Source: Cephalotus follicularis (taxonomy: Eukaryota > Streptophyta > Magnoliopsida > Oxalidales > Cephalotaceae). Taken from it: a stretch of DNA of 64,000 nt. Shown in pieces: positions 53,778 through 61,279 of this stretch (its first letter is position 1; every line of letters begins with the position of its first letter). A program made the translations under genes and the position numbers. Location of the stretch: the NCBI GenBank assembly GCA_001972305.1, contig BDDD01000367.1, forward strand, positions 62,001 through 126,000, written 5' to 3'. Under the pieces are notes generated by a model, which had not been told where the DNA came from, ran no database searches, and was given only the letters and a program-made list of their open reading frames with translations.

Positions 53778-54375
53778 TGTTAAAATATGTCTTCAATTTT
53801 TGTGTACGACCCAATCTAGAGGAGGAAGTCCGAGCACTCAGAATATCAAGCAGACTACCAGAGAAGAGAAGTCAGAGCACTCGGCTCTTTGGTAGACCAG
53901 ATAAGACTTTGGCATACCTCAAGCGACAGAGGTCAGAGCACCCAGCTCAGAGCTCTGACAGAACATCAGAGAAATAGTAGTTCGAGCACTCTATCCATAT
54001 TGCTTATTCGTGTCGAAGTAGGACTCCTAAGTTAAGTTAGAATATTACTCCACTTTCTAGTCGGATTAGGGTTTTGTGAGACTATATATATTTGTTACGT
54101 TCCCACTTGTAAAATACGTTTTAGAGAGAATAGTTTAAGCTTAAGTCTTTGAGTGGCTGTAAGCTTTTGTTAGAGAGAGAAACAAGTTTTGTTCTTTGGT
54201 GATCAGCTCAATCGATCTTTGTAACTTGTAACTCTTTCGTTTGATTTAGTGGAATTCCTCTCCCTCGCCCGTGGATGTAGATCATGTTGATCGAACCACG
54301 TAAATCTTGCGTTTTGTGCCGTTCTTCGCTTTATTTGTTTGGTTGCTATCTTTGTTTCTGTTGTTTGTTACAACA
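53778..54375 (+). repeat. Copia C 3' LTR
   Basis: 598 bp, TGTTAAAATATGTC … TTGTTACAACA; 55 bp shorter than the 5' LTR through loss of repeat units near 53895-53970. TATA-like run at 54083-54092. Confidence 0.93.
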
Positions 54376-54524
54376 GTATACACGTGAAAAATGATAATCC
54401 AACTATGGGATCATTTGATTCAACTATTCTTATGTCCTCACATCAGTTTAAACATTCAAAAGATGGAAGATTGTGATGCCAGCTCAAAATGGATAGGATT
54501 TCCAAATGTGTTTCAACAATTGAC
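54376..54524 (-). other. Host intron flank of copia C
   Basis: AT-rich, no ORF or repeat. Would be the 5' side of the host intron into which C inserted; the other side is 12714-12828. Confidence 0.45.
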
Positions 54525-54608
54525 ATTGCCTTTCAAGTAAGGGGTAGTGCGCAAGAGGCGGGAGAAGTGACAAACATATCCACTCAAGAGGGTGAATAAA
54601 TGAGGAAG
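54525..54608 (-). CDS. Candidate internal exon of the host gene
   Basis: On the minus strand, after an acceptor CTGTTGCAG, 28 codons stay open: LPHLFTLLSGYVCHF, SRLLRTTPYLKGN. The proposed donor is a weak GTCAAT; the frame would otherwise reach TGA three codons later. Starting phase 0 matches the phase left by the 23-nt exon upstream. The product is not recognised. The hydrophobic LFTLLSGYV may be a membrane or buried segment. Splice sites are not certain. Confidence 0.35.
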
Positions 54609-54676
54609 CTGCAACAGGTTACTGGCAATGCAAGGAAAGAATAGAAAGTGATAAGATAAGAGTTAAAAAAACTTAC

Positions 54677-54699
54677 CACCAATAGGGAAAAATTTTCAG
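54677..54699 (-). CDS. Candidate 23-nt microexon of the host gene
   Basis: Minus-strand GCATTTTAG / CTGAAAATTTTTCCC … GGTG / GTAAGTTT: a strong acceptor and a consensus donor enclose 23 nt. Entering with one base carried over from the exon at 60549-60752 gives TENFSLLV and leaves phase 0. The match of phases on both sides is the main support. Confidence 0.4.
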
Positions 54700-55034
54700 C
54701 TAAAATGCATAGATGAATTAGTTTTAAGAAAAATGAAAATATTTTGAAAAAGCAACTTATCACAGAAACTTAAAAATCACATCACATACAAAAAGAAAAT
54801 AAGGGTTAAAAGTATCTTATTTTTAGGTGGTAATACATAGTATAAGAAATACTTGACATAACCCCTCTCTTTTCTCTTCTCTCTTCTCTCTAATCTTAGT
54901 GGTGTTGATAATGCCTTTGAAGACATTTTTCCTTCCAATGTCTCCAGCATATTTTTAATTGCGTTTCACTCAGAAAAGCATCCATCCAACACCATGACAG
55001 AATCAGTTAAAAACTGAATGAGACTCACATACAC
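54700..55034 (-). other. Host intron segment left of element K
   Basis: AT-rich sequence without ORF. A pyrimidine-rich run (54858-54892 plus) is the only notable feature. Confidence 0.45.
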
Positions 55035-55380
55035 TGTTATGACAAATTGCCTCCTCTAAAAATAATCAATGAAATAAGATATGCAAGCGGAATAAAAATC
55101 AATAGAACACAAGAATTTAACATGGTTCGGTTTCGATATGAAACCTACGTCAACGAGCGAAGAGGGATGAACTTTTACTATCACCAATATTGGGATTACA
55201 AAGATGTAGAAATAATAAATAAATCAGCAAATTCCCTATTACACCAAATATGTGATGAAAAATATAATCTTAACTATATACCCAAAACTTGGAGAAAATC
55301 TCAAGAAGACAAGATGCTAAAAGAATCGCTTCTGTCTTGCTCTCTCTTGTTTTGTATATATGTTGCTTAATTTCAGAGAC

Positions 55381-55432
<52 letters not shown>

Positions 55433-55496
55433 AATCCTAAAGGTTTAGTTAATTATTTATGGGCTTTGGGCTTGGTAGTTAGAAGTCAGCCCAACA
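55035..55496 (-). repeat. Copia K 3' LTR with (CA)n/(TA)n
   Basis: 462 bp, plus-strand TGTTATGACAAATTGC … GTCAGCCCAACA. Includes a (CA)n of about 17 units then (TA)n at 55384-55432; the partner LTR is 108 bp shorter and lacks the (CA)n. Confidence 0.93.
55384..55432. repeat. (CA)n(TA)n microsatellite in K 3' LTR
   Basis: Perfect CA run followed by TA run; LTR-specific expansion. Confidence 0.96.
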
Positions 55497-55511
55497 AATC
55501 TCCACATTGAC
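55497..55511 (-). other. Polypurine tract of copia K
   Basis: Minus-strand CAATGTGGAGATT abuts TGTTGGGC, the start of the 3' LTR. Confidence 0.82.
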
Positions 55512-55639
55512 TTGTAATTCCCCAAGAACAAACATAGCAAAAAATTTCTCCACCTTCTCCACGATCCTCATAGTGGTCAAACTCAAACACGAGAAAAACC
55601 ATCCAAGTCTGAGCAATACTCAAACTTGGAAATAGTAAG

Positions 55640-56485
55640 AGGCTTTGTTAACATATCAGCTGGATTATCTGCAGTACCAATTTTCTTAATGAGTATTTCA
55701 CCCTCGGTAAAAATATCTCAAATAAAATGATACCGTACATCAATGTGCTTTGTCCTCTCATGATGCATATGATCTTTTGTCAAGTGTATAACACTCTAAC
55801 TATCTGAATGGATAACAGTCACTCCATGATCCATACTAAGCTCTCTAAATAGACCTTTAAGCCATATAGCTTCCTTAGCGGCCTCAGTTATCACCATATA
55901 TTCAGCCTCTGTTGTAGATAATGTAACAGTATTCTGTCATGTAGCTTTCCAGCTAACTCCACATCCACTAAGAGTAAATATATATCCAATCAAAGATCTC
56001 CTATGATCAAGGTCACTAGCGTAGTCTTAATCAACATAACCAGTCAAACTGTCACCACGCTTACCAAATTCTAAACAAGCACCAGAAGTACCCATCAAAT
56101 GCCATAGTATCCACTTAACTGCTTGCCAATGGACCTTACCAGGACATGATAAATATCAGCTGACAACACTGACTACCTGTGCAATATCGGGATGAGTACA
56201 TACCATGACATACATGATACTACCAACAGTGCTCGAATAAGGAACACGTGACATGTATGTTTCCTCGTTAACTGTCTGTGGAGATAAAGCAGCTGACAGC
56301 TTAAAATGAGCTGCAAGAGGCGTACTCACTTGCTTAACATCTGTCATTCCAAAACGCCCAAGAACATTCTCTATATATTTCTTATGAGATAAATATAACT
56401 TGTCTGCATTACGATCACGCAGAATCTCCATACCAAGAATCTTCTTCGTTGTCCCTAAATCTTTCATCTCAAACTCCGTGCTTAA
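55640..56485 (-). pseudogene. Copia K RNase H and C-terminus
   Basis: Open part 56467-56156 carries the RT to RNase H link: MKDLGTTKKILGMEI, YLSHKKYIENVLGRFGM, YVMVCTHPDIAQVVSVVS. Further left, in broken frames, the RNase H motifs and the ADNPADMLTK tail (about 55655-55680) are recognisable. A TAG near 56484 separates this block from the RT above. Confidence 0.87.
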
Positions 56486-57685
56486 CTATGCCTTTAGTTT
56501 GTTCACCTCGGATATATCTTTTGCTGCAATCAACATATCATCAACATATAGCAACAAATAAATAAAAGAGCCATCTAATAACTTACTGAAATAAACACAA
56601 TTGTTATACTGACTCCCGCAATATCCAAGGCTAACCATAAATGAATCAAATCTCTTATACCACTGTCTAGGAGATTTCTTCAAACCATATAAAGACCTCT
56701 TCAATAAGCACATATGGTCTTCTTTTTCTTCTATCTGAAAACCGTCTAGTTGATGCATAAAAATTTGTTCTTCAAGTTCACCATGTAGAAAAGCTGTTTT
56801 CACATCACGCTGCTCTAACTTTAAATCATACATGGCAACTAAAGCACATAAGACACGAATAGAGTTATGTTTAACAACTGGAGAGAAAACATCATGAAAA
56901 TCTACTCCCTGTATTTGACTGTAGCCCTTTGTAACTAACCATGCCTTATACCTTACATCTTCCATACTCGGAGTGCCTTCCTTTCTTTTAAAGACCCATT
57001 TGTAGCCTATAATCTTCTTTCCTTTAGGCAGCTTCACAAGATCCCAAGTTTGATTTTTTTGAAGAGATTTTATTTCCTCATTCATTGCAACCAACAATTT
57101 AGCAGAATTTGAAGAAGAAATAGCTTCTGAGTATGTCGAAGGTTCGATGCACTCAACTATTTCTGTAACTGACAAAGCATAAGTAACAAAATCTGCATAA
57201 GCATATCTCTGAGGTGGTTTTATAGCCCTCCTCGGTCTATCACTTGCAATGACATGATATTCTTGAATAACGGGATCAACTGGGACAACAACCTCTTCAG
57301 TGACATCGGGGAACTGAACTGGACTAGGTTTTGTCTTCTGAGTAGGAGTAACTTCAAACTCCGTCTGACTCGAATCTCGATTTTCATCACAAGGAATAGG
57401 AGACTCCTTGGGATGAAGCAAAGCAGATTCATCAAAAGCAATATCTCTGCTAATAATAATTTTCTTCACATTAGCATCAGAACACCACAACCCGTAACCT
57501 TTAACACTAGATGCATACCTGAGAAAAATACACTTCCTTGCTCTAGGTTCTAATTTGCCCTCATTAACATGTGCAAAATCTGGACAACCAAAAATTCTCA
57601 AACCTGAATAATCTGATGGATCCCCTGACCAAACCTCCTTTGGAGTTTTACACTCAATGGGTGTGCAAGGAGAACGATTCACCAA
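56486..57685 (-). pseudogene. Copia K integrase C-terminus, linker and RT (399-codon frame)
   Basis: The longest open frame of element K. It begins MVNRSPCTPIECKTPKEVW (integrase C-terminal part), runs through FGCPDFAHVNEGKLEPRARK and KKIIISRDIAFDE, a variable linker, RPRRAIKPPQRYAYAD, then RT: DLVKLPKGKKIIGYKWVFKR, LEQRDVKTAFLHGELEE (first Asp; LDVKTAF is usual), SLYGLKKSPRQWYKRFDSF, and YVDDMLIAAK at 56548-56537. The catalytic Asp pair is intact. The frame stops shortly after YVDD. Probably not functional because gag and protease upstream are broken. Confidence 0.9.
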
Positions 57686-58330
57686 GAAAGATGTTGTATT
57701 AATGGCTTCTACCCAAAACTCCTTGCCTAAACCAGCGTTTTATAACATGCATCTAGTATTCTCTAATAAGGTTATGTTCATACATTCTGCAACTCCATTC
57801 TGTTGTGGACTACTAATAACTGTGCGATGTCGCACAATACCTTCATTCTTGTAGAACTCATTAAAATCACTACCACCAAATTCCAGGTCATTATCTGTTC
57901 TCAACCTCTTTATCTGTTTGCTAGTCTGTTTCTCAATTAAAATTTTTCACTGCTTCAAAGTCACAAAAACATCATTCTTGTGCTTCAGAAAATAGACCCA
58001 AACTTTCCTGGAAAAATCATCAATGAAGGTAAGCATATACCGAGCACCACCACCTTTAGAGGGAACACTGGATGGACCCCAAAGATCGAAATGAATGTAA
58101 TCAAGAGTACCCTTGGTCCTGTGAATAGCAGTACTGAAACTTACTCTCTTCTACTTCCCGTAAATGCAGTGTTCACAAAAATCTAATTTTCTTATACTGT
58201 GACATCCCAAGAGACCTCTTTTACTCAAATTATTCATCACCCTCTCACTAATGTGACTCAGTCGCATGTGCCATAATTTAGTATCATCTAAATCTAAAAC
58301 GGATGAAAAAACTGAAACTGAGCCAATTAC
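57686..58330 (-). pseudogene. Copia K integrase core
   Basis: Minus-strand reading in broken frames: first Asp region near 58110-58070 (DYIHFDLWGPSS), then the DNDLEFGG-like segment near 57890 and CNSTPFCCG-complement codons for the QQNGVAE region near 57800. The catalytic regions can be located but several stops and shifts lie between them. Confidence 0.78.
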
Positions 58331-58798
58331 TGTAGAACCCTATAGCTTGTATAAACTACCATCTTTTAATCCTTTCATGAAGAGAATAGCACCTCTGCTG
58401 ATTTTCAAAATTCCGTCTCCACCAGAATACTCATACCCTTTAGCATCAAGATAACATAAAGAGATGAGATTTTTTTTCAAATCTGGAACATGTCTGACTT
58501 CTCTCAAAGTTCTGACAATACCATCATTCATTTTAATTTTAACTATCCCTATCCCAACAATTTTGCAGGAAGCATTATTGCTCATTAGAACAACTCCACC
58601 TGAAACTGGCTCATATGTGGTGAACCAGTCCTTATGTGGACACATGTGATAGAAACATCCTAAGTCGAGAATCCACTCATCTATATGGGTATTTTTCTCA
58701 TCAACAGCTATGAGCAAATCAGAATCACTCTCAATCTCTGCAATACTGGCTTCAGCAAAGTTTTCTTTTCCCCTCTGGGACTTAGCATCATCTTCTGT
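58331..58798 (-). pseudogene. Copia K protease and GAG-pre-integrase
   Basis: Open from 58717 to 58340: EWILDLGCFYHMCPHKDWFT is the protease site, where DSG reads DLG (Ser to Leu). It continues VVLMSNNASCKIVGIG, RHVPDLKKNLISLCYLDAKG, and GLKDGSLYKL at the GAG-pre-integrase border. Loss of Ser in DSG should reduce or abolish activity. Confidence 0.86.
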
Positions 58799-59556
58799 CT
58801 ACTGCTTATTTTTCAACTTGAAACAATCAGCCTTGACGTGCCCTTTCTTCTTGAAATAATTACAGATCAAATTCCTATGTCTAGAATTTGACCGTGACCC
58901 ATTTTTATCATTCTTTGAGCCCCTATCTATAGAACGTCCTCTAGCAACCAAACCGACACCCTGATCATCCTTCCCACTTGACGTCAACTCACCATCAATT
59001 TTAATTTTACTCTGTAGGTTAGTTTTGACATCCTCAATAGAAAGAGTTTCTCTACCATAAATCATAGTGCCCTAAAGTGATTGAAATAGGGTAGCAAAGA
59101 ACATAATAATAATAGGGCTTGATCTTCATCTTCAATTTTAACATCAATTCTATTTAAATCAGTCATAATAGAATTAAATTCAGCGATATGAGATTTTACT
59201 GAGCTACCTTCAGACATGCGTAGTGCATACAGTCGCTGCTTCAATAGGAGCCTATTTGTGAGAGACTTTGTTAAATACAAATTCTCTAATTTTGACCACA
59301 AATATGACGCTGTCTTTTTTGGCATAATCTCCTACAAAACCTCATTCGACAGACAAAGTTGGATAGACGAAAGAGCTTGATCATCCATCTTTTCCCAATC
59401 CTCATCGGACATAGTATCATGCTTCTTTGATTTCCCAAACAAAACATTCTTCAACCCTTGTGTTAGAACGACAATCATACGAACTTACCACAAACCGAGA
59501 CTATTGTTCCCATCAAATTTATCAACATCAAATTTCATTGACGACGACGAAACCAT
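58799..59556 (-). pseudogene. Copia K gag
   Basis: ATG at 59556 opens MVSSSSMKFDVDKFDGNN, then TAA in place of the Lys/Arg after GLW, DEDWEKMDDQALSSIQLCLS, a TAG, PKKTASYLWSKLENLYLTKS, and a frameshift at LLLLCSL. The nucleocapsid is in the next frame, with knuckle CNYFKKKGHVKADC, the second Cys of CCHC changed to Phe. All three elements A, C and K share this gag plan. Confidence 0.87.
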
Positions 59557-59579
59557 GAAATCACTAGCCAGCGAAACTC

Positions 59580-59591
59580 GCTCTGATACCA
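59580..59591 (-). other. Primer-binding site of copia K
   Basis: Minus-strand TGGTATCAGAGC three bases inside the 5' LTR. Confidence 0.93.
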
Positions 59592-59594
59592 GTT

Positions 59595-59948
59595 TGTTAT
59601 GACAAATTGTCTCCTCTAATAATAATCAATGAAATAAGATATGCAAGCGGAATAAAAATCAATAGAACACAAGAATTTAACGTGATTCGGTTTCGATATG
59701 AAACCTGCGTTCACGGACGAAGATGGATCAACTTTTACTATCACTAATATTGGGATTACAAATATGTGAGAATAATAAATAAATTGATAAATTCCTTATT
59801 AGACCAAATATGTGATAAAAAAATATAGTATTAACGATATATCCAAAATTTGAAGAAAATCACAAAAAACCAAACTGTTCAAAGAATCATTCATATCTTA
59901 CTATATATATATATTATTTATGTTTAGTAATTAGAAATTAGTCCAACA
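59595..59948 (-). repeat. Copia K 5' LTR
   Basis: 354 bp, plus-strand TGTTATGACAAATTGTC … TTAGTCCAACA, aligning with 55035-55496 except for the microsatellite and neighbouring deletion. Confidence 0.92.
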
Positions 59949-60548
59949 TTCAATGTTAATGGCCAAACGTCCTTTCAAAAGACACCGAAATGAAGTTGTC
60001 TGTCAACTGTCTCTCCGGTGGTATTTACAATTGACACGTGAGAGGATGTTGTCTTTGGCAGAGACAGTGAGCACAGTGTAATTTTCAAAAGGAGGTAAGT
60101 TTTTTTATGGTATTTATTCATTTAAAAAGATGGCACACAACATTGGCCGCTTTAAAATATGAGTAGATGCGTGACAGTTCCACAACTTGGTAGTACAACT
60201 CAAGGAAAAGCTGAAAGGTTTATACACTAAAAGATGCCAGTTGCAAGAAAATCAAAGCACACTGCCTTGAACATAAAGTACTGCCAATTAGAAGAATGTG
60301 AGAAATTCAATAAGCAAATAAGTGATCGTAATTTCTTAACATTCTAACAACAGGCAGTTTACTTATTTAGTTAATTCAGTCTCTAATCTGTATAAGGTAA
60401 TCCTGCAAAAATAGTCTCAGAATCCTTAACTTACAGATACATGCAACTCAACATATTATTTACGCCAATTAACAACAATGGAACAGCAAGTTTAAAAGGA
60501 AAGTTTTACAATTGGATAAATCTAAGATAAAACTAATGCACACATTAC
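59949..60548 (-). other. Host intron segment right of element K
   Basis: AT-rich non-TE DNA without ORF. It would be the first part of the host intron that follows the exon at 60549-60752. Confidence 0.45.
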
Positions 60549-60752
60549 TCATGCTCGCATAATTACGCACAACTCCAATTGTACGAAAAGATGCTTCACG
60601 ATACCATTTCAACGTCATCCTGATCCTTGTTGTATACCCACTGGCAGCAAGTTCCTTGTCTAGAAAACCAGCTGTTTTGGATATTGAAGAAAAGGAAGGC
60701 CTGCCACTTTCATCTATATTTGTCTCAAACCCATCAACATCATCTCTCTGTT
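60549..60752 (-). CDS. Candidate internal exon of the host gene
   Basis: Minus strand: after an acceptor TCTTTTAAAG, open codons EQRDDVDGFETNIDESGR, SFSSISKTAGFLDKELA, SGYTTRIRMTLKWYREASF and RTIGVVRNYASM, then a GTAATG donor that leaves one base (phase 1). The composition looks like genuine conserved protein and not TE. I do not recognise the family. Phase 1 is compatible with the 23-nt exon at 54677-54699. The frame also stays open upstream to 60786, so the acceptor is uncertain. Intron 3' of it holds copia K; the one 5' of it holds element L. Confidence 0.5.
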
Positions 60753-60815
60753 CTTTAAAAGACAGATTGAACCCGGAGAAAAGCAAAAGAAATGGATATC
60801 AAACGAGGAAATGGC

Positions 60816-61265
60816 TGTTGGAAATATTTATAAAATATTGGGCTTCCATTAATTTTTATTTTTGATTTATAAATCTGGTAGGATAATGATCCGTGAGATG
60901 GGCCTATGGCCTAATAGCCCTTTAGTGATCTATTTTGTATGGACTGGCGCACTTCAGGTTGTAGATGTGGGTTATGGTTAGGGTGGACTTTAGTGACCTA
61001 ATAAGCATGATGGGAAGGCTCATTAGTGTTTACTATATATATATCGGGCTAGGTCCCCTCTCCTGTCACCAAGAGTTGTTTTTGATTCCCATCTAAGAAC
61101 CACATTTTGTCTGGTGAAAAGGAGGGGAAGACCTGTCTGTTTGATCTAGGATCGCACTGATTTTGATATTCTGTTGTACAGTTGAACATGGCTCAACCAG
61201 GTACGATCCTTACTCATTAATTATTGTGTTCTAATATCGCATATGATCCTTTTAATTTTCAACAA
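60816..61265 (+). repeat. Element L 5' LTR
   Basis: 450 bp, TGTTGGAAATATTTATAAAA … TTTTCAACA, followed by ATTGGTATCAGAGAGG. TATATATATCGG at 61034 is a plausible TATA region. Confidence 0.83.
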
Positions 61266-61267
61266 TT

Positions 61268-61279
61268 GGTATCAGAGAG
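61268..61279 (+). other. Primer-binding site of element L
   Basis: TGGTATCAGAGA, one base off the usual initiator Met-tRNA complement. Confidence 0.83.

Larger units (their letters stand above)
12829..54375 (+). mobile_element. Copia element C (Tnt1/Tork-like), hosts D, H and J
   Basis: A single copia element on the plus strand, stretched to 41.5 kb by three insertions. LTRs are 12829-13481 and 53778-54375. Flanks read GAATA and GTATA, a TSD with one mismatch. Its pol runs 13525-15995, 32673-33510, 51120-51632 and 53359-53590; at each joint the reading frame resumes across the insert's TSD. Same family as A (about 80-90% similar protein blocks by eye). It has a decayed RT box and zinc knuckle, so it is not active. 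Confidence 0.94.
55035..59948 (-). mobile_element. Copia element K
   Basis: Minus-strand copia: 5' LTR 59948-59595, PBS, gag, protease, integrase, RT, RNase H, PPT, 3' LTR 55496-55035. The possible TSD is poor (TACAC versus TTCAA), so end positions rest on LTR alignment. Best preserved element of the window: one 399-codon frame covers integrase end to RT. The gag start (FDGNNSLGLW) and domain order place it near Tnt1/Tork by eye, distinct from A and C. Confidence 0.92.

Noticed and set aside
59949..60548. Extra exons between K and the exon at 60549
   Set aside because: Open stretches are short and splice-site context is weak; nothing stands out over background.
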